Assembly (NCBI GenBank): GCA_038108875.1
Contig: JAYNII010000001.1
Location: 1-64,000, forward strand
Origin: VMDH01 sp038108875
GTDB lineage: Bacteria > Pseudomonadota > Gammaproteobacteria > Magnimaribacterales > D2472
Reading direction: 5' to 3'
Length of the DNA: 64,000 bases
The notes under the pieces were generated by a model. The model saw only the letters and a program-made list of their open reading frames with translations. It did no database searches and was not told the origin of the DNA. Below, in pieces: positions 43,505 through 52,322 of the stretch. The translations under genes and the position numbers were made by a program. Each line of letters starts with the position of its first letter. Position 1 is the stretch's first letter.

Positions 43505-44082
43505 ATCAGCTTGGTAAGTTCGCGGAAATGTTTTCTGCAATACACCTTATAGCTATCATTTCCTCCGATTTGTATCTTGGCACCATCGGTAACGATATTC
43601 CCATTTTGATCCAATCTCACCACCATGGTTGCTTTTCTGCCACAATCGCATACGGTTTTGAGTTCGATAAGGTTATCTGCTATTGCTAGTAGTTCAGCGC
43701 TTCCCTCAAAAAGTTCTCCTTGAAAATCAGTCCTGATTCCATAACACATAGCCGGTATATTTAAAATATCGCTTACTTGGCATAGCTGTCTTACCTGTTG
43801 TTTTGTAAAAAATTGAACTTCATCTACTAACACACACGCAATCTGTTGTTCTTGAATAATGTCAGATACAAACTCAAAGATGTTCATGGTTGGGTCCACA
43901 ACAATAGCAGGGGCTTCTAACCCAATTCTAGAATGCACTTTAGATTTATTGGCGTCTGCATCAACTTTGGGGGTCAACAGAAGAGTTTGCATACCTCTTT
44001 CTTGATAGTTGTAGTTAGACTGCAGTAAAGCAGTCGATTTGCCAGCATTCATTGTGGAATAGAAGAAGTGGACTTTTGCCAT
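43501..44082 (-). CDS. tdk: Thymidine kinase
   Basis: A 193-residue type II thymidine kinase for nucleoside salvage. It has the P-loop YSTMNAGKSTALL, the LVDEVQFF catalytic and metal segment, and the lasso domain with zinc Cys residues in TVCDCGRKATMVVR, with a later C-x2-H in YCRKHF. The length is typical. The gene begins two bases after the Rieske oxygenase stop, so it is probably cotranscribed with an unrelated enzyme. The end overlaps the convergent SnoaL-like gene by four bases. Confidence 0.95.
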   Translation of the reverse strand: MAKVHFFYSTMNAGKSTALLQSNYNYQERGMQTLLLTPKVDADANKSKVHSRIGLEAPAIVVDPTMNIFEFVSDIIQEQQIACVLVDEVQFFTKQQVRQLCQVSDILNIPAMCYGIRTDFQGELFEGSAELLAIADNLIELKTVCDCGRKATMVVRLDQNGNIVTDGAKIQIGGNDSYKVYCRKHFRELTKLI

Positions 44083-44084
44083 TT

Positions 44085-45083
44085 TTATTGAGGAACTTCA
44101 GAATAAAACTGACTAACCCATTTTCTAAATTTATTTATAGGACCATCCCCATCGCATAAAATCGGATTAGCAACATAGCTTTTGTTATCCCAAATTGGCA
44201 TGTCATCAAGAACCCCATTAGCTATACCGTCTATTATGGCCATGCCAATATCATCTTCAATATCTTTAGAAACTCTCATGGACCATCTTAGGATGGAAGT
44301 ATTTTTATCCACTGGACAGGAAGCATTCACCATAATAAATTCGCCACCAGTGGGCGGGAGATTGATCATTTTTAAACCTACACATCCCAACCCCCACGAT
44401 TCTCTGGTAAAGGTGGTATTGAACAAACCTTGATCATAAACTTTATGCTCTTCAGATACGCTTTCGTTGCTTGGATCCATCAGGGTCTCTGCAATAGTTT
44501 TTCTGTATATGCCATCTATGATTGCTTCTGTTTCCGGTAAGCTAGGGGAACCGTGAACTTTAGGAAAGTGAGCTTGATCTACGTCGTTTTCGGCTATTTC
44601 TTGCAATACTGTATTAATTTTATATTCGTAATTGTAAATCTTACCCCATTTGTCATCATCTCCATTGAAGCCCTCAAGTACAGGAAGATCAAAATAAGGT
44701 TCCTCTTTTAGGAGATGATGCCAGGCCCAAATAAAACCATTACGCTCGATACAGGGATAGTTAAAAATCTTGGTTTCTTTTGCTTTAGGAGGAATGTTAG
44801 TTGCATAAGGGATAGCTGCGCAAGTTCCGTTTGTATTCCATCGCCAAGCATGAAATGGACATTCAATAGTTTCTCCATTGACACATCCGCCTTCACCTAA
44901 ATGTGCTCCAAGATGAGGGCAGAATGCATCAAGCACGGAAACTTCGCCGGATTCCGTTCTAAAAGCTACCACATCTTTTTCGCAAAACTTTAAAGACCTA
45001 ACATCTCCAATACCTAAGTCGGATGAACGACTGATGCAAAACCACCCATTTGGCATGGGAAAAGGAAATTCTTGTTTGGGCAT
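44085..45083 (-). CDS. Rieske non-heme iron oxygenase, KshA-related
   Basis: I chose the ATG at 45083 (332 residues, MPKQEFPFPM). A further-upstream ATG at 45149 would overlap the divergent ADC gene and adds an unlikely hydrophobic leader. The Rieske cluster is complete (C55-P-H57 and C75-x2-H78), followed by RWNTNGTCAAIPYA. The mononuclear iron site has NDVDQAHFPKVHG (D-x2-H-x4-H), and a late Asp ligand is plausible in DMPIWDNK. It belongs to the same broad family as the KshA-like protein at 49992 but is clearly diverged, so a different ring position is likely. No reductase partner is encoded nearby. Confidence 0.87.
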   Translation of the reverse strand: MPKQEFPFPMPNGWFCISRSSDLGIGDVRSLKFCEKDVVAFRTESGEVSVLDAFCPHLGAHLGEGGCVNGETIECPFHAWRWNTNGTCAAIPYATNIPPKAKETKIFNYPCIERNGFIWAWHHLLKEEPYFDLPVLEGFNGDDDKWGKIYNYEYKINTVLQEIAENDVDQAHFPKVHGSPSLPETEAIIDGIYRKTIAETLMDPSNESVSEEHKVYDQGLFNTTFTRESWGLGCVGLKMINLPPTGGEFIMVNASCPVDKNTSILRWSMRVSKDIEDDIGMAIIDGIANGVLDDMPIWDNKSYVANPILCDGDGPINKFRKWVSQFYSEVPQ

Positions 45084-45140
45084 GTTATTTGTCTTTTTAT
45101 CTGTAACCGTTAAGATAGCTATGATTACATAGGAGAGATA

Positions 45141-45908
45141 ATGTCGCAATTACGATTTGTTAAATCACCCGAAGAGCTGCAAGCAGCAGCTGAGAATAAC
45201 CTTGAATTTTTTAAAGCTAATATGGTTGCTGTGAAAGCTTTTTATAGAACCGAACCTGGGCTTGTTGAAAAACTCATTCCAGCTCCTTTGAGTCCTACTA
45301 ATGATCCTATGGTTAGAATCGTAGTTTCTAAGGTATTTGTTGATCTTAATGGAGGTATGGAATTTGGGGCTGCAACCTTTGGAGTAACATGTAACTATAA
45401 AGGTAAACCAGGTATATATGAAATCACTATGCCAATGGAAGGAGAGGGTGTTGTAGTAGGAGGGAGAGAAACCTACGGAGAGCCAAAGAAAATAGCTACG
45501 GTCAACGCATCCTTGATTGGTAATAATTGTATAGGTACTGTTGAGCGTCACGGTATAACATATATAGAACTCAAAGGCGAGCTGGGAGAGGGCTTACCAA
45601 CAAATGATTTTACTGATGAAGTCTATTGCTTCAAAGTATTTCCTTCTTGTGAGCAGTTCAAACCCTGTGATCAAAATCCTTTGTTAGTTAGAATTAACAT
45701 GCATAGGACACTTGCAAAAAATATTAAACTTGATGGTGAAATAATCTTAAGAGAGTCTCCAGTAGACCCTGTGGTTGATTTGCCCGTCAGGGAAATCGTT
45801 TCATTAACTTGGGAAGAAGGCACCTCTGCAAGCAATGCTTCAGTAGTTCAGGAAGTAGATATTATGAACTATATTCCTTTCATGCATTCACGATACGACT
45901 CTGCATAA
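45141..45908 (+). CDS. Acetoacetate decarboxylase-family protein
   Basis: A 255-residue ADC-like protein. The Schiff-base signature is present as GRETYGEPKKIATV near residue 115, matching the Lys-Lys pair of true acetoacetate decarboxylase. The FYRTEPGLVEKLIPAPL segment near residue 40 is also family-typical. Homologues include beta-keto acid decarboxylases and other Lys-based C-C chemistry, so acetoacetate itself is not assured. GGAG lies 6 bases before the ATG. It forms a two-gene unit with the SDR downstream, and may act on a beta-keto acid made in the catabolic island. Confidence 0.85.
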   Translation: MSQLRFVKSPEELQAAAENNLEFFKANMVAVKAFYRTEPGLVEKLIPAPLSPTNDPMVRIVVSKVFVDLNGGMEFGAATFGVTCNYKGKPGIYEITMPMEGEGVVVGGRETYGEPKKIATVNASLIGNNCIGTVERHGITYIELKGELGEGLPTNDFTDEVYCFKVFPSCEQFKPCDQNPLLVRINMHRTLAKNIKLDGEIILRESPVDPVVDLPVREIVSLTWEEGTSASNASVVQEVDIMNYIPFMHSRYDSA

Positions 45909-45923
45909 ATTTAAGGTAACAAT

Positions 45924-46805
45924 ATGTCATCATTTATTCAGGACAAGATTGTAGTCATTACCGGCGGCGCATCTGGTGTTGGTCTTGCGATTGGTAGAAA
46001 AATTGCTCAGCTTGGAGGCAAAGTGGTCTTAACCGACATAGAAGCGTCACAATTAGCAAAAGCTTCTGAAAACCTTAAACAAGAGAATCTTGAGGTTGCA
46101 ACCTATGCTGCTGACGTATCAAACTATGGCTCGATGCTGGAGCTTGCTTCAAAAATTGAACAAGACATTGGCTCAGTAGATTATTTATTTAATAACGCTG
46201 GTGTAGCGCCTGCAGAACTTCTTCCAATTTGGGAAACGAAACCAAACGATTGGAACTGGGCTTATGGGGTTAATGTTATGGGCGTGATACACGGTATTCA
46301 AGCGTTTCTGCCTAATATGATTGCCTCCGGTAAACCAGCTCATGTTATTAATACTTGTTCAGGTAATGGAGCTTTCATTAATTTACCATCAACGCCAATT
46401 TATACTTCCTCAAAAGCAGCCGTCTCATCGATAACAGAAGTCTTAAAGCATCAGCTTGCTCAGATGCAGTCTCCCATAAAGGTATCTATTCTTTTTCCAG
46501 GTCCGCATACAGTAAGAACCAATTTATTTACTGCAGAAAGGAATAGACCTGTTAGTTTAGCAAGATCAAAAGATGCCCCTGAGCATCCCATCAAATCTGT
46601 GGAGGATATGGTTCAAATGATGCAGTCCATGGGCATCGAATTAGAAACAACCTCACCCGAAGAAGTGGCTGAGTTTTGTGTAAGTGAGCTAGAAAAAGGC
46701 AGTTATTGGATAAATCCTGTGAATGAAAAATCAGAAAGAGCTTTTAAAGAAAGAGTGGAGTCTATAATTTCGAGAAGTGATTTAAATATACCAAATATTT
46801 TTTAG
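45924..46805 (+). CDS. Short-chain dehydrogenase/reductase
   Basis: A 293-residue classical SDR. The cofactor motif is VVITGGASGVGLAIGRKIA, with Asp at the end of strand 2 (VVLTDIEAS), suggesting NAD(H). LFNNAG is present, and the catalytic Ser-Tyr-Lys is complete in NTCSGNGAF and PIYTSSKAA. The C-terminal part is longer than average. It probably oxidises or reduces a hydroxyl on the island's substrate, but the family does not reveal which. It is 15 bases after the ADC gene and converges on the P450 with a four-base overlap. Confidence 0.9.
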   Translation: MSSFIQDKIVVITGGASGVGLAIGRKIAQLGGKVVLTDIEASQLAKASENLKQENLEVATYAADVSNYGSMLELASKIEQDIGSVDYLFNNAGVAPAELLPIWETKPNDWNWAYGVNVMGVIHGIQAFLPNMIASGKPAHVINTCSGNGAFINLPSTPIYTSSKAAVSSITEVLKHQLAQMQSPIKVSILFPGPHTVRTNLFTAERNRPVSLARSKDAPEHPIKSVEDMVQMMQSMGIELETTSPEEVAEFCVSELEKGSYWINPVNEKSERAFKERVESIISRSDLNIPNIF

Positions 46806-48031
46806 AAACCAGACTGTATTTCAAGCTCAATTATTCTTCTGGCATTATGATGGTTGTAATCGTAACTTAGGCCCTGGCCTAGTGATAGATTAGGAAACCT
46901 ATTAAGTAGCTCTTTAAGCATAACTTCGGTCTGCGATCTTACTAGAGTAACACCAATGCAGTAATGGGGTCCTTGGCCAAAAGAGATGCTTCTGTCGTGA
47001 TCTCTTTCAATATCAAATATTTCTGGATTTTTATAAATCTTAGGATCTTTACCAGCGGTGCTAGAAATCAACTGGACCATTTGTCCTTTTTTAATTAAAA
47101 CATTTCTAAGTTGTACATCTTCAGACGCATACCTAGCAAGACCTGTTTTTCCAGAAGATTCAAAGCGCAAAGTTTCCGAGATTGCATTTTGGATCAATTC
47201 AGGGTTAGTTTTTAATTTTTCAAATTGATCAGGATGAGCTAATAAAGCTTTGATTAGATAAGTGTGTAAGTCTACTGCAGTGTCAGATCCAGCTCCAAGA
47301 ACTGATCCTATCAGAGCGCACATTTCCCAGTTAGATAACTTTTTTCCGTCTTCTTCTGCCACTATAAGGGTGGACAGGAAATCGTCTGATAGATTTCGTC
47401 TTTTTTCATCAATTAGAGTATTTAACAACGCAATTCCTTCGGGCACACCTTTAATAGCTTCTTCTCTTTCTTCGAGACTTAGCATTGGATTAATACCCCT
47501 AACAATACCATAGGCCAGAGAATCAAATATTGGAAATTTTTCTCTAGGAATTCCAACTAAACTGGCTATTGCTTGAACAGGAATGACTTCTGCTATTTCT
47601 TTAGCAAAATTGAAAGATTTAGGTTTACCAATTTCATCAAACCTTTCCTTAACTAAAACTGCAAACCTTTCTTTCATCTGATTCATGATTCTTGGAGAAA
47701 AAGCAGGTAATGCTAATTTTCTTAATCTTAAATGATCGCTGCGGTTAAGAAAGAATAAATTGTTATTCATTAGTTTTTCAAATGCATTCATATCTTCTTC
47801 TGCTTTTTTTGGAGGAGCAAACTCCCAAAGATTAAAATCTGTTGAAAACCTCCGGTCCAAGAGGCACTGAGTGATAAGTTCATGCCCAGTTATGATCCAG
47901 CTTCCCCAGGCCTCATATCTTCCGATTGGGTATTCCATTAATTTGGCAAGAGTCGAGTCTGGATTTTCAACAAAATCTTTTGAAGATGGGTTAAAAAAGT
48001 GGTCTACTGTTATATTCAAGTATTCTTGCAT
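46802..48031 (-). CDS. Cytochrome P450
   Basis: A soluble bacterial-type P450. I chose the ATG at 48031 (409 residues, MQEYLNITVDHFF) because a perfect TATAAT (plus-strand 48039-48044, read on minus) ends 7 bases before it; upstream in-frame ATGs at 48040 and 48076 would run into the divergent gene. The I-helix oxygen site is LIGSVLGAGSDTAVDL, the K-helix ExxR is in SETLRFES, and the haem ligand Cys is in SFGQGPHYCIGVTL. Class I partners (ferredoxin and reductase) are not in the window. With the neighbours, it likely hydroxylates a hydrophobic polycyclic compound or its side chain. Confidence 0.92.
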   Translation of the reverse strand: MQEYLNITVDHFFNPSSKDFVENPDSTLAKLMEYPIGRYEAWGSWIITGHELITQCLLDRRFSTDFNLWEFAPPKKAEEDMNAFEKLMNNNLFFLNRSDHLRLRKLALPAFSPRIMNQMKERFAVLVKERFDEIGKPKSFNFAKEIAEVIPVQAIASLVGIPREKFPIFDSLAYGIVRGINPMLSLEEREEAIKGVPEGIALLNTLIDEKRRNLSDDFLSTLIVAEEDGKKLSNWEMCALIGSVLGAGSDTAVDLHTYLIKALLAHPDQFEKLKTNPELIQNAISETLRFESSGKTGLARYASEDVQLRNVLIKKGQMVQLISSTAGKDPKIYKNPEIFDIERDHDRSISFGQGPHYCIGVTLVRSQTEVMLKELLNRFPNLSLGQGLSYDYNHHNARRIIELEIQSGF

Positions 48032-48043
48032 TGATAACATTAT
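48032..48043. promoter_or_regulatory. 12-base divergent gap with TATAAT for the P450
   Basis: On the minus strand TATAAT ends 7 bases before the P450 ATG at 48031, and it overlaps the ATG of the plus-strand Smr-like gene at 48044. On the plus strand only weak -10-like sequences (GATAAC or TAACAT) are present. As at gloB/rnhA, the gap leaves no room for leaders. Confidence 0.4.
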
Positions 48044-48277
48044 ATGAAAGTATCTGAAGAAAGGGGAATATTGCATTTAGATCTTCATGGAGTTTCTCAT
48101 GTGGATGCAGATATCGAGGTAAGGGATTTTTGTCTAAGATACCAACATCAATTGCCTCTTAATATAATTTGCGGGAACAGCTCTCAAATGATCAAAATTA
48201 CAAAAAATGCGTTGTCATCTATGGATGTAATTTGTGATGAGCCAAGATATGGCATTGTTCGAGTATTAAAGATCTAA
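48044..48277 (+). CDS. Small Smr-domain-like protein
   Basis: A 77-residue protein. ILHLDLHGVSHVDADIEVRD matches the start of Smr domains (the LDLHG motif), and LNIICGNSSQMIKITKNAL sits where Smr proteins have the IIHGKG nucleic-acid-binding motif, here changed to IICGNSS. Smr domains act on nucleic acids, often as nucleases. At 77 residues this is barely a full domain, so it may be a stand-alone degenerate Smr or a binding protein. It lies between two genes of the catabolic island, divergent from the P450 and convergent with the KstD-like gene. Confidence 0.6.
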   Translation: MKVSEERGILHLDLHGVSHVDADIEVRDFCLRYQHQLPLNIICGNSSQMIKITKNALSSMDVICDEPRYGIVRVLKI

Positions 48278-48282
48278 CAATT

Positions 48283-49968
48283 CTACTCTGCAAGATTCAA
48301 TTTTTTTCCTGCAAGATATCCAAAGGTCATTGCTGGACCTAATGTTGCTCCGGGACCAGGATATCTTGGTAAGAGTGCAGCAGTGCAGTTTCCGGTTGCA
48401 TACAACCCATGGATAGGAGAATTGTTGTTATCTATTACAGCTGCATCTTCATTGATTTCAAATCCACCGCACGTAGCAAATTCACCAGGATTTAGTTCCA
48501 TAGCATAAAATGGTCCCTTTTTTATAGGCCCCAGGCAGGGGTTCGGTTTGTTTTCCGGATCTCCAAAAAATATATCCCTCGCATTTTGACCCCTGTGATA
48601 TTCAGTATCAATTCCAGTTTCAGCAAATTGGTTAACTTTACCAACGGTTTTTGCAAGCTCTTCAGAGTTAATGGACAGTTTTTTAGCTAGCTCATCAATG
48701 GTTTTCGCCTTGGTTAAAAATTTTGATTTAAACCAAGACTTTTTGATTAAAAAATCAGGATAGAATTTTCCTGGCATGAGGGGTCCTACTGGATACTTTT
48801 TTCTGTATTCAGCATCGAAGATCATATACATTGGATTACAGGATTCGCCATGCGATTGCTTTTCAAGAACATCCAGCATAAAAGTTAGATAGTTTTGAGA
48901 TTCATTAGCTATTCTTTTACCAGACTTATTAATAGTGTAATTACCTGGCATAGCTTTTTCAAAATCGCTTAATCTTGGAAAGTCCTCGTTGGGAGCTTTC
49001 AAGGTTGTTACCCACCATGCCTTGTCCATAAATTTTAGTTTTGCATTAATTCTTTTTGCAATTTCAATCCAATCTCCTGTATTTGTAGTAGGTTCGCAGC
49101 CCCAATCTTTATTTGTAGGCTCGGGAAGGTATTTCTCTCTTAGAGCTTGAGATTTTCCGAATCCTCCCATTGCAAGGACTATCCCTTTAGTAATTTTAAT
49201 TTTTATGTTTTCTCCGTTAAGGTTTACCAAAGCACCAACAACTTTATTTTCTTTAATTTCTATATCGAGAAGCTTAGATTGGAGCCTAAGATCAATACCT
49301 GCTTTCTTAGCCGAATACAACAGTCTTGCTATAGCCGCAGATCCAAAACAAAGTTTGCGCGATCTTTTAGTTTTAAGTCTCCAAGCTATATCGCTCCAGT
49401 ATCCAAAAAAGATCTTAATAAATTCAGAAATCCAACCTGGTGCTTGAGTGCTGAATGCATGAACTTGATCAAAGTCAATTGCGTATCTGCCAAACAAAAC
49501 AGTCATTGGGTTACTTGGATGAAGTTTTGAATAATCGTTCTCTAGCTTATCACCCGAAAAAGGAACTGGCTCCAATGCTCTATTACCAAGTTTTGCTCCA
49601 GGAGCATCTGCGAAATAGTCGGGGTAATGCGCCATCGATTGATAGGCCGCATCGGTTTCTTCATCTAAAAATTTAACCATCTCAGGCCCCTTTTTCAAAA
49701 AGGTGCTTACAAGGTGCGCATTAAATTCTTCTGAGGGAGTGGTGGCTTCAAGATACGCAAATGCATCTTTAAAACTATCTTGAGCCCCATTATTTATAGC
49801 GTGCATGTTTTGAGGTATCCAAATTACACCCCCTGATGTTGCACTTGTACCACCAAAGACATTACCTTTTTCAATCAATAAAACTTTATCGCTACCAAAT
49901 TTTTTTGCTGATATGGCCGCCGTGAGGCCTCCGCATCCTGAGCCCACTACCAATACATCAACTTCCAT
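48283..49968 (-). CDS. kstD: FAD-dependent 3-ketosteroid Delta1-dehydrogenase-like flavoprotein
   Basis: A 561-residue protein of the fumarate-reductase/KstD flavoprotein family. The FAD motif is VLVVGSGCGGLTAAISA, followed by LLIEKGNVFGGTSATSGGVI and WIPQN. KstD-like active-site features are present: Tyr in ANESQNYLTF and the late RYPGPGATLGPAMTFGYLAG block, whose Tyr and Gly correspond to the residues that promote enolisation in known Delta1-dehydrogenases. Known enzymes desaturate C1-C2 of 3-ketosteroids. It is last in the operon with HsaA- and KshA-like genes, which supports a steroid-like substrate. Other ketone-type polycyclics remain possible. Confidence 0.8.
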   Translation of the reverse strand: MEVDVLVVGSGCGGLTAAISAKKFGSDKVLLIEKGNVFGGTSATSGGVIWIPQNMHAINNGAQDSFKDAFAYLEATTPSEEFNAHLVSTFLKKGPEMVKFLDEETDAAYQSMAHYPDYFADAPGAKLGNRALEPVPFSGDKLENDYSKLHPSNPMTVLFGRYAIDFDQVHAFSTQAPGWISEFIKIFFGYWSDIAWRLKTKRSRKLCFGSAAIARLLYSAKKAGIDLRLQSKLLDIEIKENKVVGALVNLNGENIKIKITKGIVLAMGGFGKSQALREKYLPEPTNKDWGCEPTTNTGDWIEIAKRINAKLKFMDKAWWVTTLKAPNEDFPRLSDFEKAMPGNYTINKSGKRIANESQNYLTFMLDVLEKQSHGESCNPMYMIFDAEYRKKYPVGPLMPGKFYPDFLIKKSWFKSKFLTKAKTIDELAKKLSINSEELAKTVGKVNQFAETGIDTEYHRGQNARDIFFGDPENKPNPCLGPIKKGPFYAMELNPGEFATCGGFEINEDAAVIDNNNSPIHGLYATGNCTAALLPRYPGPGATLGPAMTFGYLAGKKLNLAE

Positions 49969-49991
49969 TGAGTAAAAAAATTAACTATTTC

Positions 49992-51038
49992 TTAGGATAA
50001 TTGGGATTCCCATTGATAGACTTTTTCCCATGATTTAGAAACTTCCGATCTATCAATATAAAACTGGTTGTACCAGTCCCTGAGTTTATTAAGAGGCCCA
50101 TCACCATCGCATAACAATGGATTATCAACCCTGACTTTGTTATGCCAGATCTCAACATCTTGTTTGAATGAAAGCTGAGTCATTTGGGTATACATTTCAA
50201 CCATTTCACTGTTTTGTTGCTCTGTTAAATCTGGATTTTTCTTAACTAGCACACCATGACGTAACAAGAAGTTATCTTTATCTATAGGAACATGGCTTAC
50301 TAGCTGAATGGATTGTTGTTTAATTCCCATTCCCTCGTTTGTCATCCAGCACATCATGTAAGCAGGACCATAGTAGGTTGCTTTTGATTCCATGGTCCCG
50401 TCTTTATCGTACTCTGATCCGTCTAAATTCTTACCAATATTGATTTGAGTAAGCATATGGCGATCAAAAATATTCACAAATTTGGTAGCTGTAACTCCGT
50501 GAACTGTCTTGAAGTGAGCAATGTCTGCCATATTATCAATTAGCTCACGGCAGTTGATATTGATGATATTTTCTTCTAATACCCAATCGGACCATTCATC
50601 TGAAAAGCATGCTTCTTCTCGAGGGATGATCTCATCTGAAGTAGGGTTACCCCCTTCAGGGTCATTCCAAATAAACAGTAGATTATTTTCTTCAAGAGTT
50701 TCCCAGCTTTGTATACAGGCTTCCCTTGGAATTTTTTTAGCATAGGGAATATCTAAACATTTTCCCTCTGCTCCCCAGCCCCATTCGTGATATGGACAGC
50801 GCACCATATCACCATCTATTTTTCCCATGCTAAGGTCGCCACCCATGTGCGGACATGCTGCTTGAAGAGCAATTGCTTTACCAGTAGAGTCTCTGAATAT
50901 AACTAGCTTTTTCCCAAAAGCATTCACTCCAACAGGCTTATCACCAAAAGATTTTGACAATCCAAGAGTATGCCATCCTCTTGCAAATCTTTCGGGAGGA
51001 GGGGTTTGGTCTATGATTCTGATAGGTTGCTTTTCCAT
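49992..51038 (-). CDS. kshA: Rieske oxygenase, 3-ketosteroid 9alpha-hydroxylase (KshA) type
   Basis: A 348-residue oxygenase component. The Rieske ligands are C62-P-H64 and C81-x2-H84. The mononuclear site is N169, D172, H175 and H180 (NMADIAHFKTVHG), with a late Asp in DVEIWHNKVRVDNPLL. From memory the line-up with mycobacterial KshA is close: ARGWHTLG, the GVNAFGKKLVIF segment, CPHMGGDLS, NCRELIDN and RRWYEQFY-like RDWYNQFYID. KshA hydroxylates C9 of 3-ketosteroids and, with KstD, opens ring B. The reductase KshB is not in the window. It starts four bases before the HsaA-like gene's stop in transcription order. Confidence 0.83.
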   Translation of the reverse strand: MEKQPIRIIDQTPPPERFARGWHTLGLSKSFGDKPVGVNAFGKKLVIFRDSTGKAIALQAACPHMGGDLSMGKIDGDMVRCPYHEWGWGAEGKCLDIPYAKKIPREACIQSWETLEENNLLFIWNDPEGGNPTSDEIIPREEACFSDEWSDWVLEENIININCRELIDNMADIAHFKTVHGVTATKFVNIFDRHMLTQINIGKNLDGSEYDKDGTMESKATYYGPAYMMCWMTNEGMGIKQQSIQLVSHVPIDKDNFLLRHGVLVKKNPDLTEQQNSEMVEMYTQMTQLSFKQDVEIWHNKVRVDNPLLCDGDGPLNKLRDWYNQFYIDRSEVSKSWEKVYQWESQLS

Positions 51039-51042
51039 ATAT

Positions 51043-52239
51043 TTAACTCATTAAATTTACTGCAGGCTGGCCAAGCATGCTCATTCCTAGATCTGCAGCA
51101 AAAGGATCTGCAATATTTGCGACATGAACTTGTGTCATCATGATATCTAGGAACTTATTAGTAACCTCGTGACCCAAATAGACTGTTGCGCCTCCGCTTG
51201 CTTTGACTAGTTTTAAAGCACCATGTACACATCTGTCATTAACAGTACTAACTTGATATCTATAGCGAGTACGATCTGCAACATCGATTGGTTGATTTGC
51301 TTCAGCGCAAGCCATCATGGCATTGATATTTGATTCAATGGTATTCCACATTAAATCAATTTCAGTTTGAGATTCTGCTGCTAAAGATAAAGTTTTAGGA
51401 TTGGTTCTTGCTTCAACTCCGAAACTTGAGACCCTGCTTTTAGCACCTTCAATAAACTCATTCAATGCTCCTTGGTATGCTCCCAAAGCAGGAATGGCTA
51501 CAGAGTGAGTAAATATTTGACCGAAGGGCAATTTAAAAAGTGCTGCATCATTCATTTCATTGCCTGGGTTTTTGCACTCAAACGCATCTTTTAGATAATG
51601 AATTCTGTGGTGAGGTACAAACGCATTTTCAACTTTAATTTTTTTGCTTCCAGTGCCTTTAAGTCCATAAGTATGCCAGTTATCAATTATCTTATAATCA
51701 CTTCTGGGTATTAATAAGGTTACAAAACTTTCCAAACCTTTAGAGAAATCTAGAATTGCTCCACCAAAGAACCAGTCGCAGTGATCGCTACCAGAGGACC
51801 AGTCCCATTCTCCTGTAACTTGGTAACCACCCTCAACTTCGGTCACCATTCCTTTGGGTGCATAGGAAGAAGAAATAAGCACAGATGGATCATTGCCCCA
51901 CACATCTTGTTGCGCTTGTTGATCAAATACTGATATTTGCCAATTGTGAACCGCAACCACTGAAAACGCCCATGCAGAAGACATACATGCTTCTGCGATT
52001 AGAGCGGTAACTTTATAAAACACTATTGGATTCATCTCATATCCACCCCAAGATTTGGCTTGGACAATCTTAAAGAACCCAAGGTCTTTAAAATCTTGAA
52101 TAGTTTCAGAAGGCACGTATCTAAGTTCCGCAGCTTTTGCAGCTCTAGCTCTAAGCATTGGCTGAAGATCTCTTGCTTTTTGATAAAGATCCTCAGGAGT
52201 AGGTACGGATTCTTTAAAATTCTTTAGTTCTTGTGACAT
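51043..52239 (-). CDS. hsaA: Flavin-dependent monooxygenase of the HsaA type (acyl-CoA dehydrogenase fold)
   Basis: A 398-residue protein of the two-component flavin monooxygenase branch of the acyl-CoA dehydrogenase fold. It aligns by eye with mycobacterial HsaA over AVHNWQISVFDQQAQQDVWG, then SSSYAPKGMV, GEWDWSSGSDHCDW and LIPRSDYKIIDNWHTYGLKG. HsaA hydroxylates the phenolic A-ring product (3-HSA) to a catechol. Its flavin reductase HsaB is not seen here, nor is the extradiol dioxygenase that would cleave the catechol. It is the first gene of the operon with KshA and KstD types. Other phenol or indole hydroxylases of this fold are the main alternative. Confidence 0.82.
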   Translation of the reverse strand: MSQELKNFKESVPTPEDLYQKARDLQPMLRARAAKAAELRYVPSETIQDFKDLGFFKIVQAKSWGGYEMNPIVFYKVTALIAEACMSSAWAFSVVAVHNWQISVFDQQAQQDVWGNDPSVLISSSYAPKGMVTEVEGGYQVTGEWDWSSGSDHCDWFFGGAILDFSKGLESFVTLLIPRSDYKIIDNWHTYGLKGTGSKKIKVENAFVPHHRIHYLKDAFECKNPGNEMNDAALFKLPFGQIFTHSVAIPALGAYQGALNEFIEGAKSRVSSFGVEARTNPKTLSLAAESQTEIDLMWNTIESNINAMMACAEANQPIDVADRTRYRYQVSTVNDRCVHGALKLVKASGGATVYLGHEVTNKFLDIMMTQVHVANIADPFAADLGMSMLGQPAVNLMS

Positions 52240-52322
52240 TGCGCCCCCAAATATAAGTCTTTTTTATTTCTTCCTAAATATCCTACTTTATGTTTACATA
52301 AGGGCAAGATTTTTTTATTTCT

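Noticed and set aside
45165..45551. 128-codon minus-strand frame opposite the ADC-like gene
   Set aside because: Fully antisense to a gene with a good ribosome site and an intact Schiff-base Lys motif.
49147..49530. 127-codon plus-strand frame opposite the KstD-like gene
   Set aside because: Antisense shadow of a well-supported flavoprotein.
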